DNA of 64,000 bases, taken from NCBI RefSeq assembly GCF_015711605.1, contig NZ_JABTEZ010000001.1:958001-1022000 (forward strand). The letters are read 5' to 3'. The position numbers were made by a program, and so were the translations under genes. The DNA is from Planomonospora sp. ID67723. Its GTDB lineage: Bacteria > Actinomycetota > Actinomycetes > Streptosporangiales > Streptosporangiaceae. Below the pieces are notes generated by a model, which saw nothing but the letters and a program-made list of their open reading frames with translations, was not told the origin of the DNA and did not search any database. Below are positions 1-7,868 of this stretch, piece after piece; within the stretch, counting starts at the first letter, position 1, and every line of letters begins with the position of its first letter.

Positions 1-1
1 G

Positions 2-151
2 AGGGAGATCATCGCCATGGTGGCACCGGTTGTGGAGGAGTGCGGCTTCGAGGTCGCCACGCTGACCGGTCAGACCTCCGCCTCGACCGGCCTGGTATGC
101 ATCACGGGCAGCCTCCGCCGGGACCTTCGTGACTCCACGGACCAGACCTGA
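2..151 (+). CDS. C-terminal end of a truncated upstream gene, unknown product
   Basis: Reading from base 2 gives 49 codons without a stop until TGA at 149-151; the start lies outside the window. The visible tail includes VVEECGFEVATLTG and ends RDLRDSTDQT. I recognise no domain. The frame is open from the window edge and the next genes lie well downstream, so it is probably the 3' end of a real gene, but coding status rests only on this short open frame. Confidence 0.45.
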   Translation, partial: REIIAMVAPVVEECGFEVATLTGQTSASTGLVCITGSLRRDLRDSTDQT

Positions 152-361
152 GCAGGCCTCCCACCCGTGTCCGCAGGCACCGTCGGTCACCGCCGCGCTC
201 TCCCGGCATGGGCGCCGACCACCTTGCGCTGCTCGCCGATGCGGGTCTCGCGGCAGCCGGACCCGGCGAACGGCGCAGGATCCGCTGACGATGACCGGCT
301 TCAGGCGGGTCCGGACCGGCGCCCCGCGGCGGGACGTGAGGCGGCCGGGGTCAACGGCTCC

Positions 362-1069
362 TCACCGGCCGAGCCGCCAGGCGAGGAGTCCTTCGGGCGC
401 CTCGGACCGGACGAACCCCGCCCCGGTCAGCTCCCCCTCGATCGTCTCCCACCGGGGGCGGTAGGCGTGGCCGGCGACCTCCTCCTCGTTGATCACCTTG
501 TCGCCCTCGGTGATGCGGTAGAGGTAGCGGGCCCTGGCCGACTCCTCGTCCGAGTCGAGGATCTCCGACAGGACCGTGTAGGTGTGCCGGCCCACCTGGC
601 GCGACTCCAGCTCCTGGAGGGGGCGCGGAGCCGGAGGCCCGCCGTCGCGCCAGGTGAAGACCAGCAGGCCGCCGGGCTCCAGCCGGGTCGCCAGCACCGG
701 CCAGAGCCGCTTGCGGTAGTCCGGCTCCAGGGCGTACATCACGTTGATCATCACCATGGCCTCGACCGGCTCGGCCAGGTCCACGCTCAGCGCGTCGCAG
801 GGGAGCACGGTCACACGCTTGAGCAGCTCCGGGCGCGCGCTCAGCCGGGACAGCAGCACCCCGCGCATGCCGGCCGAGGGCTCCAGAGCGAAGATCTCGG
901 CCGGTGTCCAGTCGGCCAGCGACGTGGTGATCAGCCCGGTTCCCGCGCCGATCTCCAGGACGCTTCGCCGTACTCCGGAGAGAAGCGGGGGCAGCTTCTT
1001 GCGGATCTCCGGAACGTGCCCGCTCTCGTGGAGGAGGTCATAGAAGGGGAGGGAGATGAAGTCGGTCAC
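362..1069 (-). CDS. SAM-dependent class I methyltransferase
   Basis: About 235 aa. A Rossmann-type SAM-binding motif I (VLEIGAGTGLIT, about residues 37-48) is followed by an acidic strand end (ALEPSAG) and a motif-IV-like MVMINVMYAL segment, as in small class I methyltransferases of the UbiE/COQ5 type. The substrate cannot be told. I place the start at the GTG at 1067-1069 (MTDFISLPFYDLL) because residues further upstream are low-complexity Arg/Pro; a TTG three codons earlier is the alternative. The longer frame to 1234 is probably not translated. It is divergent from the secreted HExxH protein, with about 200 bp between them. Confidence 0.75.
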   Translation of the reverse strand: MTDFISLPFYDLLHESGHVPEIRKKLPPLLSGVRRSVLEIGAGTGLITTSLADWTPAEIFALEPSAGMRGVLLSRLSARPELLKRVTVLPCDALSVDLAEPVEAMVMINVMYALEPDYRKRLWPVLATRLEPGGLLVFTWRDGGPPAPRPLQELESRQVGRHTYTVLSEILDSDEESARARYLYRITEGDKVINEEEVAGHAYRPRWETIEGELTGAGFVRSEAPEGLLAWRLGR

Positions 1070-1270
1070 GGCGGTCAACGCTACTTCAGATGCAGGGCAC
1101 CGGGCGGGGCGAATCCGGGCGAGACGCCGCATCGGGGGCGGTGTCCTGATCGACGGCGCCCCGGGCGCTCGTGCTCGGCGGCGGTGTCCAGATGGTGGGC
1201 GGACACCACCGTTTTTCCCGATATCTTCGATCATGTATGCGCCGTCGTCCTGATCGTGGCGCGGCTTCCG

Positions 1271-2161
1271 GTGTCATGCCGGGATGGACACGACCGGGGG
1301 GTCGGATTGCGAGGTTCGCGGCGGCGACGGGCCGCGGTGTGGGCGGCGGGGGCGGCGGTGCTGCTGGCGCTCTGCGGCGGGGTGGCGTGGAACCTGACGC
1401 GGTTCGAAGCGCGTCATGAGGCCCTCACCGGGCCACCGGCCGACCTCATGATCCAGCCGGGGGTCAGCGCGGCGGAAGTCGAGGCGGTCAAGGGGGGCCT
1501 GCGCGCGGCCGACCGCTACCTCAGGTCCGCCCTCGGCCGGGGAGCGGACGAGCGGGTGGAGGTCCGCATCGCCCGCGAGCAGGGTTGCCGGTGGCCGATG
1601 AGCGCCACCGGCCCTGCCACCGCCTGGGCCGAGTCGCACTTCCTGTGCGTGAACACCATGTCGCCCACCTGGCGTGAGGTCATGGCCGGCGACGTCACCG
1701 CGGCGCAGAGCATCATCGCCCACGAGCACGTGCACAACCTGCAGGGACAGGTCGGCTGCGTGCGGCCCTCCGGCGAGCACGAATGGCTGTGGTTGTTCGA
1801 GGGCATGGCCGTCCACCTGGCCTATCAGGCCATGGTGGCCGAGGGCCGGTGGAAGGACGGGGAGGCGATCGACCAGATCCGCCGATGGGGGGTGGACGAC
1901 CCGAAGCTGGGACCGCTGCAGGACTACGAGCGCACGGGGACCGGTCTGGGGGATCCGGCCTACGCCCTGTTCCACCTGGCGACCCGCTCACTGGTCGAGC
2001 AGTCCGAAGGGCCCCGGTCTCTCCTGGAGTTCTGCCGGGAGACCGCGCGGGGACGTCCGTGGCGCGAGGCGTTCGCAGGCGCGTTCGGCCTCTCGCCCGA
2101 GGCCTTCTACGCCCGTTTCGAGGAGGAGCGGCGGCGGGTGGCCGGAAGGCCCGGCGCCTGA
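1271..2161 (+). CDS. Membrane-anchored or secreted HExxH metallopeptidase-like protein
   Basis: About 296 aa. An Arg-rich stretch (RRRR) precedes a hydrophobic segment (WAAGAAVLLALCGGVAW), giving an N-terminal membrane anchor or signal sequence. HEHVH at about residues 151-155 is a zinc-binding HExxH motif, and a Glu in LFEGMAVHLA about 20 residues later could be the third ligand, as in gluzincin-type peptidases. The domain would sit outside the membrane. The start is uncertain: GTG at 1271 or TTG at 1307, the latter with a G-run upstream. A longer frame reaching back to 167 is read-through over the antisense methyltransferase. Substrate unknown. Confidence 0.65.
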   Translation: MSCRDGHDRGVGLRGSRRRRAAVWAAGAAVLLALCGGVAWNLTRFEARHEALTGPPADLMIQPGVSAAEVEAVKGGLRAADRYLRSALGRGADERVEVRIAREQGCRWPMSATGPATAWAESHFLCVNTMSPTWREVMAGDVTAAQSIIAHEHVHNLQGQVGCVRPSGEHEWLWLFEGMAVHLAYQAMVAEGRWKDGEAIDQIRRWGVDDPKLGPLQDYERTGTGLGDPAYALFHLATRSLVEQSEGPRSLLEFCRETARGRPWREAFAGAFGLSPEAFYARFEEERRRVAGRPGA

Positions 2162-2256
2162 AGGAAGCCGTAAGTAATCGGTAAACGGGGTCCGCCAAGC
2201 TGAAGGCACATCGAAACAGCGGGCCGGACGGGCCCGCCGCCTCTGAGGAGCGGAAC

Positions 2257-2808
2257 ATGAGCAAGGTCGTCGCAGTCATCTACATCTCGATGGACGGCGT
2301 CGTGGAGGAGCCCGCCTGGACCGCGCCGTTCTGGAACGACGACCACGGCAAGTTCCAGGCCGGCCAGCTCTCCTACAGCCGCGCCCTGCTCCTGGGCCGC
2401 GTCACCTACGACGGCATGTCCCAGGCCTGGCCGGCGATGGAGGCGGCCGGTGAGGACGTGGGCGAGATGAACAGCATCCCGAAGTACGTGGCCTCCACCA
2501 CGCTCAAGGACCCGCAGTGGAACGCCACCGTCCTCGAAGGCGACGTCGCCCGGGCCGTCGCCGAGCTGAAGGCCGAGGACGGCAAGGACCTCCTGGTCTA
2601 CGGCAGCGGCGAGCTGGTCAACTACCTGATCAAGCACGATCTCGTCGACGAGCTCAAGCTCTTCCTCCACCCGGTCATCGTCGGCAAGGGCAGGCGCCTG
2701 TTCCCCGAGGGCATCGACACCAAGACCTGGCGGCTCGCCGGGACCCAGGCCTTCAGCTCCGGTGCCATCGTGCTGGACTACCGTCCGGCGGTTCTTCAGG
2801 AGGCGTAG
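2257..2808 (+). CDS. Dihydrofolate reductase family protein (RibD C-terminal domain-like)
   Basis: 183 aa. The start (MSKVVAVIYISMDGVVEEP) and the LLLGRVTYDGM, LLVYGSGELV and HPVIVGKGRRLF segments are typical of the RibD_C/DHFR-like NAD(P)H reductase family. These small stand-alone actinobacterial members are usually annotated only as dihydrofolate reductase family proteins; the true substrate is unknown and they are not the essential FolA. A Shine-Dalgarno GAGGAGCGG lies just before ATG 2257. It stands alone, with about 95 bp to the gene upstream and 170 bp downstream. Confidence 0.85.
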   Translation: MSKVVAVIYISMDGVVEEPAWTAPFWNDDHGKFQAGQLSYSRALLLGRVTYDGMSQAWPAMEAAGEDVGEMNSIPKYVASTTLKDPQWNATVLEGDVARAVAELKAEDGKDLLVYGSGELVNYLIKHDLVDELKLFLHPVIVGKGRRLFPEGIDTKTWRLAGTQAFSSGAIVLDYRPAVLQEA

Positions 2809-2981
2809 GACCGCAGCCCGGGCATCGCTCCTTCACCGCGGCGGGTGACCGGCACTCGGGGATCCTGCCTCCGGAGAGGGCGCTCCGGCTCCGGGACGAC
2901 GCTCGGCCCCCGGACCTCTGAGCGGCTGAGGCGGGGCCGGACCGGCCCCGCCGGCCGCCGGATCGTCACAGGGGAGAAGCG

Positions 2982-3458
2982 GTGATCGCGATGAGCGACA
3001 ATCAGCGCATGACGGCATCACTGACCGGCGCGATCCGGCTTCCTGACGGGGCCTGGGTTCGAGGTCGCGGACTGCGTGATCCCGCTCCCGGCGGGCCGCT
3101 TCCCGATTTCGGGCTCTACCTCGGCTCCTCGCGGCTGCGGCGCCGTCATCAGGCCGGGCTGCTCTGGCCCTGCGAATGGGTCCCCTGGCCGGACTTCCTG
3201 CTTCCCCTGGACCGGCATGCGGCCGCCCGCTCCATCATCCGCCTGCACGAGCAGGCGCGGTCGGGGCTCGCCGTCGAGGTCGCCTGCGGCGGCGGCGTCG
3301 GCCGGACCGGCACCGTCATGGCCTGCCTGGCCACTCGCACGGGTCTGTCCCCGGACGAGGCCGTCGGGTGGGCGCGCGAGCACCACCACCACCGCGCGGT
3401 CGAGACGCCCTGGCAGCGCCGGTGGGTGGCGTGGTTCTCCGCGCACGGCGGGTCCTGA
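2982..3458 (+). CDS. Small protein-tyrosine/dual-specificity phosphatase-like protein
   Basis: 158 aa. The signature loop CGGGVGRT (Cys102 to Arg108) fits the CX5R P-loop of cysteine-dependent phosphatases, and the downstream helix (TVMACLATRTGLSPDEAVGW) resembles that after the P-loop in bacterial PTPs. The usual general-acid Asp cannot be assigned. GGGGAGAAG precedes GTG 2982 with good spacing; ATG 2991 in the same frame is an alternative. It probably dephosphorylates Tyr or Ser/Thr in the cytoplasm; the target is unknown. It converges on the next, minus-strand gene with only 15 bp between. Confidence 0.75.
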   Translation: MIAMSDNQRMTASLTGAIRLPDGAWVRGRGLRDPAPGGPLPDFGLYLGSSRLRRRHQAGLLWPCEWVPWPDFLLPLDRHAAARSIIRLHEQARSGLAVEVACGGGVGRTGTVMACLATRTGLSPDEAVGWAREHHHHRAVETPWQRRWVAWFSAHGGS

Positions 3459-3473
3459 ACCCGGGCGATCCCC

Positions 3474-4631
3474 TTACCTGATCGTGGAGGAGATCACCAG
3501 CGGTCTGCCGCCGGCGCCGAGGAAGAAGATGCCGGGGAAGCCCTTGGTCTCGAACGCGGCGCTGCGGTTGCGGCGCAGTGCCGAGTGCTCGATGCGCAGG
3601 GTGCCGGTGCGGTCGTTGCTGACGAAGAAGACGGCTCCGCCGCCCTCGCGGGCGTGGTTGTCGCGGACGACCGAACCGGCGATCCGTACGGTGAACCTGT
3701 TCCCGTCGGCGTAGACGGCCCCGCCGCTGCCGCCGCCCGGGGTGCCGGCCTTCGCCGGGTTGGCGCCCCGCCCGACGGCCCTGTTGTGGGTGAAGACGCT
3801 GTTGAGCACCTCCCACGACACCCCGATGCCGCTGAGCGCGCCTCCGTTGGAGCACACCCCGCCCTGGCCGGGGGCTCCGCCGAACGTGCTGTTGACGACG
3901 TAGACCGGCAGGTCCCGCGACTGGTCGAGCACCCGGACGGCCGCCCCTCCCACGTCGGGGCCGGTGGGGTCGCAGCGGTTGCGGACGAACCGGGAGTTGA
4001 CCACTTTGAGCCGGCCCCCGCGTACGAAGACGGCGCCGCCCCCTCCTCCGTCGAGCCGCTCCCCGGTGGCGTTGCCGTCGGCGAACGTCAGGTTCTGGAC
4101 GGTGAGCTGGGGAGTCTTCTGGTCGTCGCAGTGGGACGTGGTCCACACCTGGGCCTTGTCGCAGGTGTTCATGTAGAGGATCCGGCGTTTGCCCCCGCCG
4201 CTGAGCGTCACCTTCCCGCCGCCGTCGATGACGACTCTCGTGCTGGTGTTGCGGATCTTCGCGGTGGCGGTCAGCGTGATGGTCACGGGCCTGGGGCCGC
4301 AGGAGAAGGTGATGACGCCGCCCGCGGCCACGGCCCTCACCACGGCCTGCGAGGTGCAGCTCCCGGGGGTGCCGTCGCCGACGACCCGGGTCGGGCGGGA
4401 GGTGTCGACCGGCCGGGCCTCCGCCGGGACGGGCGCGCGGCCGTCGGGGTTCCCCGGGCCGGACGCCTCCCGCGGTGCCCCGGTCTGCGCGGAACCCGCG
4501 TACGGCAGGGCCGCTGGGAGGCCCGCGCGCGGCGGGGCCGCCACGGCCGGAGACTGGCCGGTCCACGCGCATGTCGAGACGGTGAGTCCCGACACCACCG
4601 AGGCAAGGAGCGCCTTGCGCCGCAATCGCAT
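3474..4631 (-). CDS. Secreted right-handed parallel beta-helix protein
   Basis: 385 aa. The N-terminus (MRLRRKALLASVVSGLTVSTCAWTG, split here as a basic n-region and hydrophobic core) is a Sec-type signal peptide, followed by a Pro/Ala/Gly-rich linker. The rest is built of repeated short strands with Asn/Gly turns (for example LTVQNLTFADGNATG, VRDNHAREGGGAVFF, RIEHSALRRNRSAAF), the pattern of polymorphic-outer-membrane-protein or pectate-lyase-like beta-helices. No catalytic residues can be assigned, so a structural, adhesive or polysaccharide-binding role is as likely as lyase activity. Confidence 0.75.
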   Translation of the reverse strand: MRLRRKALLASVVSGLTVSTCAWTGQSPAVAAPPRAGLPAALPYAGSAQTGAPREASGPGNPDGRAPVPAEARPVDTSRPTRVVGDGTPGSCTSQAVVRAVAAGGVITFSCGPRPVTITLTATAKIRNTSTRVVIDGGGKVTLSGGGKRRILYMNTCDKAQVWTTSHCDDQKTPQLTVQNLTFADGNATGERLDGGGGGAVFVRGGRLKVVNSRFVRNRCDPTGPDVGGAAVRVLDQSRDLPVYVVNSTFGGAPGQGGVCSNGGALSGIGVSWEVLNSVFTHNRAVGRGANPAKAGTPGGGSGGAVYADGNRFTVRIAGSVVRDNHAREGGGAVFFVSNDRTGTLRIEHSALRRNRSAAFETKGFPGIFFLGAGGRPLVISSTIR

Positions 4632-4640
4632 GAGCCGAGG

Positions 4641-4994
4641 CTAGCGGGGGACCAGTGACCGTATTGTCACTTTGGAGTGATCGGTCCCCGGCGTCCGGTC
4701 ACGCGGGCGCGCCGCCTTGGCCCGGGGGCGGTCCGTCTCGTCCGGCAGGCGGAAGGCGAGGACGTCGAGGTCGTCGACGGCGATCCCGGGGTGGCGTGCC
4801 TTCAGGCGGCCGACGGCGGGGTCGGGGTCGTGCAGGTGGAGCCATGTCCTGACCTCGGGAGGCAGGCCCGTCGTGCCGACGTAGATCACCTGGGGGCCGA
4901 GCAGCCAGACATAGATCCAGGAGCCGGAACCGGTCAGTTCCCCGGCGCGGACGCGCAGCTCGACAAGATCACGTGCCATGGGGGAATCATGCAC
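4641..4994 (-). CDS. Small GIY-YIG-like domain protein
   Basis: 117 aa. The stretch WIYVWLLGPQVIYVGTTGLP resembles a GIY-YIG nuclease core, with WIY in place of GIY and YVG in place of YIG, followed by an Arg-containing helix. The C-terminus is basic and disordered (RPRAKAARPRDR). Nuclease activity cannot be claimed because the downstream catalytic Glu is not obvious. The start is ATG 4994 or ATG 4979 (MARDLVELRV). It lies just upstream of the beta-helix gene on the same strand and is divergent from the lysozyme gene. Confidence 0.55.
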   Translation of the reverse strand: MHDSPMARDLVELRVRAGELTGSGSWIYVWLLGPQVIYVGTTGLPPEVRTWLHLHDPDPAVGRLKARHPGIAVDDLDVLAFRLPDETDRPRAKAARPRDRTPGTDHSKVTIRSLVPR

Positions 4995-5057
4995 CGCCCT
5001 TGCGGCCTCTGCGGCGAATCCGCCAGGATCTTCCCCGTTGTTACGCGGAGAGCGGGG

Positions 5058-5071
5058 GATTCACGTGAAAC
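5058..5071. promoter_or_regulatory. parS-like ParB-binding palindrome overlapping the lysozyme start
   Basis: GATTCACGTGAAAC matches the bacterial parS consensus GTTTCACGTGAAAC at 13 of 14 positions; only the second base differs. The GTG start of the GH25 gene lies at its centre. Actinobacterial parS sites cluster near oriC, and this window carries oriC-proximal genes, which supports the reading. One mismatch usually still permits ParB binding. Confidence 0.6.
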
Positions 5072-6156
5072 ATCGTCCCATGGCGGCTGCCGCCATCGCG
5101 GCGGCACTGGCCTCAGGAACCGGAACCGCTCAGGCGGACGTCTCCGCGGGGGCCGCGGTCGGGGACGTGCGCGCGGCTCCGGCGGCCGTCGGGGCGCTGC
5201 ACGGGCCGGCCGTTCCCGGGGTGGACGTCAGCAACTGGACCGGGGAGATCGACTGGGGGAGCGTCGCGGGGAGCGGGACGGCGTTCGCGTTCGTGTACGC
5301 CTCCGAGGGGCTGGACTACGTCAACGAGCGCTTCGAGGCCCAGTACGGCGGTGCCGCCGAGGCCGGGCTGCTGCGGGGGGCCTACCACTTCGCCCAGCCG
5401 CACGAGTCCGGCGGGACCGCGCAGGCCGACTTCTTCGTCGACAACGGCGGCGCCTGGACCCCCGACGGGAAGACCCTGCCGGGCGTGCTGGACGTGGAGG
5501 ACAACCCGTACAACAACCGCAACGGCCTCAATAGCTGCTACGGCCTCGACAAGCAGAAGATGGTCGCCTGGATCGGCGACTTCACCCGCCGCTACCGGCA
5601 GCGGACCGGTCGGGACGCGATCATCTACACCACCACCAGCTGGTGGCGGACCTGCACCGGAGACTCCCCCGCGTTCGGCCGCCACCCGCTCTGGCTGGCC
5701 CGGTGGGGCGCCGAGCCGGGAGAGCTCCCGGCGGGCTGGACCCGGCACACCTTCTGGCAGTCGGCCGACAGGGGGCGGGGCCTGCCCGGCGGGCAGAACT
5801 CCTTCAACGGCACGCTCTCGCAGCTCAAGCTGCTCGCCAGGCCGCGCTCGGCGGTCAAGGCGACGGGCCGGGTCACCGGGAACACCTACACCGTGACGGT
5901 CGCCAACACCACCGGCAAGCCGGTCACGGCGCTCAAGGTCTCCGGCCGCACGTTCGGCGGGCAGAAGATCGCCAAGGTCGGCGAGGGGTGCCGGTTCAGC
6001 GGTACGGCGGTGCGCTGCACGATCGCCAGGCTGGCACCCGGCGCGGCGACGAGGCTGACCATCGTCACCAGGCCCGCCGCGCCGACGGCGGAGACGAAGG
6101 GAATGAAGATCACGGTCGGCACGGTGAACCTGACCCTGACCGCCAGGACGCGGTGA
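5065..6156 (+). CDS. Secreted glycoside hydrolase family 25 lysozyme (N-acetylmuramidase)
   Basis: 363 aa from GTG 5065. The signal peptide ends around AQA (residues 22-24). The GH25 fold follows: PGVDVSNWTG near residue 51, FAFVYASEG, GAYHFAQP, and the catalytic LDVED with Asp133 and Glu135. It should cleave the beta-1,4 bond between MurNAc and GlcNAc in peptidoglycan. The last 100 residues form a beta-rich repeat domain (TVTVANTTGKPVTALKVS) like the DUF11/Fn3-type domains on secreted actinobacterial enzymes. The start codon sits inside a parS-like palindrome, with GGGGGA upstream. Upstream in-frame codons to 4978 are less likely translated. Confidence 0.88.
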   Translation: MKHRPMAAAAIAAALASGTGTAQADVSAGAAVGDVRAAPAAVGALHGPAVPGVDVSNWTGEIDWGSVAGSGTAFAFVYASEGLDYVNERFEAQYGGAAEAGLLRGAYHFAQPHESGGTAQADFFVDNGGAWTPDGKTLPGVLDVEDNPYNNRNGLNSCYGLDKQKMVAWIGDFTRRYRQRTGRDAIIYTTTSWWRTCTGDSPAFGRHPLWLARWGAEPGELPAGWTRHTFWQSADRGRGLPGGQNSFNGTLSQLKLLARPRSAVKATGRVTGNTYTVTVANTTGKPVTALKVSGRTFGGQKIAKVGEGCRFSGTAVRCTIARLAPGAATRLTIVTRPAAPTAETKGMKITVGTVNLTLTARTR

Positions 6157-6279
6157 GCCCGGGCGCCGCCGCGCCCTGCTTGCCGGGCGGTGCGGCCACT
6201 CCCCCTCATGGTCATCTCCCCGGTGGGGAAACCGTGCCGCCGCGTGCCCGCCCGAGCGCGATCTGGCACGCTCGGAGGC

Positions 6280-7053
6280 ATGGCTGAGCGGTGGCGGGAA
6301 ATCGGTGATCGGGTCTACACCCGCAGGCACGAGTCGTTCGACCTGAACGTCGGGCTGGTCGTCGGCGACGAGGGCTGCCTGGTCGTCGACACGCGCATGT
6401 CCCACCGCCAGGCCCGCGAGCTGGTCGCGGCGATCCGCACGGTCACCGCCCTGCCCTGGACCGTGGTCAACACCCACGCCCACTTCGACCACTTCTTCGG
6501 CAACGCGGTCTTCCTGCCCGCCGACATCTGGGGTCACGTCAGGTGCGCCGAGACGGCCGAGGCCACCGGCGAGGCGCAGCGGCGGAAGTGGTCCCACGAG
6601 GGCCCGGAGGAGCTGGCCGAGGTGGAGATCACCCCGCCGGGCCGTACGTTCACCGACACCGTGACCCTCGACCTCGGCGGGCGCGCGGTCCGGCTGCGCC
6701 ACCTCGGCCGGGGGCACACCGACAACGACGTCGTGGCCGAGGTGCCCGACGCCGGGGTGGTCTTCGCGGGGGACCTGGTCGAAGAGGGGGCGCCGCCGCA
6801 GTTCGGGGACGGCTTCCCCCTGGAGTGGCCCGGCACGCTCGCCCGCCTGCTCGACCTGCCGGGCGAGGTGGTCGTGCCCGGCCACGGCGCCGTCGTCGAC
6901 CGCGACTTCGTACGGCGCCAGCACGCCGACCACGTCACCGCCGTCGAGATCCTCACCGCCGGAGGCGACCCCGCCCGCATCCCGTTCCCGGAGGAGACGG
7001 TGGCAGAGATCGTCGCGCGCCTCGGACGTCTCCGCGGCGAGGGTGAGGCATAG
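6280..7053 (+). CDS. Metallo-beta-lactamase fold hydrolase
   Basis: 257 aa. THAHFDH (His66, His68, Asp70, His71) is the HxHxDH metal motif; downstream GRGHTDND supplies another His, AGDLVEEG a bridging Asp and VVPGHGAVVD a last His, as in glyoxalase II-like or quinoprotein-relay MBL hydrolases. It should bind two metal ions and hydrolyse a small ester, thioester or lactam; substrate unknown. GGAGG lies almost against ATG 6280. It stands alone, followed by a short remnant and the PadR gene. Confidence 0.82.
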   Translation: MAERWREIGDRVYTRRHESFDLNVGLVVGDEGCLVVDTRMSHRQARELVAAIRTVTALPWTVVNTHAHFDHFFGNAVFLPADIWGHVRCAETAEATGEAQRRKWSHEGPEELAEVEITPPGRTFTDTVTLDLGGRAVRLRHLGRGHTDNDVVAEVPDAGVVFAGDLVEEGAPPQFGDGFPLEWPGTLARLLDLPGEVVVPGHGAVVDRDFVRRQHADHVTAVEILTAGGDPARIPFPEETVAEIVARLGRLRGEGEA

Positions 7054-7122
7054 CGGGACCCACCGCTCCCTGGCCACGCTCCGCGCGCCCGAGCCGTACA
7101 CGATCTTCGGGGAGGCGAGGGC

Positions 7123-7212
7123 ATGACCATCGGCGAGCTCGTCCGGCAGACCTTCCGTGAGTGGTCGGAAGCCGATCCCGTACGGGAGAGCCGATCCCGC
7201 ACGGCTCGTTGA
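7123..7212 (+). pseudogene. 29-codon ORF resembling a truncated YihY/BrkB-type N-terminus
   Basis: ATG 7123 has GGGGAGG upstream and encodes MTIGELVRQTFREWSEADP followed by ten residues before TGA. The start resembles the amphipathic N-terminus of YihY/BrkB membrane proteins, which usually leads into transmembrane helices; here none follow. The frame breaks at a near-perfect 15-bp direct repeat (7171-7185 and 7190-7204), consistent with a deletion or replication-slippage scar. It could instead be a real small peptide; recognition is by eye only. Confidence 0.35.
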
Positions 7213-7215
7213 TAG

Positions 7216-7241
7216 TGCAGAATGCAATAAAGAAGTCTGCA
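7216..7241. promoter_or_regulatory. Probable PadR operator (TGCAGA-N14-TCTGCA)
   Basis: TGCAGA at 7216-7221 and TCTGCA at 7236-7241 form a perfect 6-bp dyad whose arms start 20 bp apart, two helical turns, directly upstream of the PadR gene. A second small repeat (ATGCA/TGCAT) is nested in it. PadR proteins commonly autoregulate through such dyads. Confidence 0.5.
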
Positions 7242-7253
7242 TGAGGAGAAGCG

Positions 7254-7868
7254 ATGGCCCGGGGCCTGGATCTGACAGGTCTGACCGTGCTCGCGCTGCT
7301 CTCGGTCAAGCCGAGCCACCCCTACGAGATGCACCGGTTCATTCTCGACACGCACAAGGACTACGTGACCGGGCTTCCCCGCAGCCTCTACCACGCGGTC
7401 GATCGCCTGGCCGCCGACGAGCTGATCGTTCCGGTGGAGACGAGCAGGGAAGGGCGGCGTCCCGAGCGCACGGTCTACGAGCTGACCGGTGAGGGCAGGG
7501 CGGAGCTGGCGACGCGGTTGCGGCGGCTGCTGGAGGAACCGGGACCCGACACGCGGGGCTTCCTGGCCGCGATCTCACTGATCGGGTGCCTGCCGGTGCC
7601 CCAGGCCGTACGGGCGCTGCGAGCCCGTACGGCCACGCTCCAGGGCATGATCGTCGGCTTCGACGCCCACCTGAGGGGGCTGGGGGACGGCGGGCTTCCC
7701 CGCGTGCTCACGCTGGAGCTGGAGTGCGAACGCGCGTTGCGGAGCGCCGAGCTCGACTGGGTCGGGGGCGTGCTGGACCGGCTGGAGTCCGGTGAGATCA
7801 CCTGGTCCGGGAGCCTCGGGCGCGACCTCCTCGACCGGCTGGACGGCGAGACAGGAGACCTGGGATGA
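7254..7868 (+). CDS. PadR family transcriptional regulator
   Basis: 204 aa. The N-terminal winged helix (LTGLTVLALLSVKPSHPYEMHRFI, residues about 8-31, with GLPRSLYHAVDRLAADELI as recognition helix and RRPERTVYELTGEGR as the wing) is diagnostic of PadR. The C-terminal part is helical and should mediate dimerisation (Vir_act_alpha_C type). GAGGAGAAG precedes the ATG. A dyad just upstream suggests autorepression. Its last four bases overlap the start of the SRPBCC gene (ATGA), so the two are translationally coupled and that gene is the likely target or partner. Confidence 0.88.
   Translation: MARGLDLTGLTVLALLSVKPSHPYEMHRFILDTHKDYVTGLPRSLYHAVDRLAADELIVPVETSREGRRPERTVYELTGEGRAELATRLRRLLEEPGPDTRGFLAAISLIGCLPVPQAVRALRARTATLQGMIVGFDAHLRGLGDGGLPRVLTLELECERALRSAELDWVGGVLDRLESGEITWSGSLGRDLLDRLDGETGDLG

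Noticed and set aside
167-1270. Long plus-strand frame upstream of the HExxH protein
   Set aside because: It is read-through of the GC-rich complement of the methyltransferase gene; composition is Arg/Gly/Pro-rich with no domain.
5113-7242. 709-codon minus-strand frame
   Set aside because: Antisense to the GH25 and MBL genes, both with clear motifs; the translation is low-complexity shadow.
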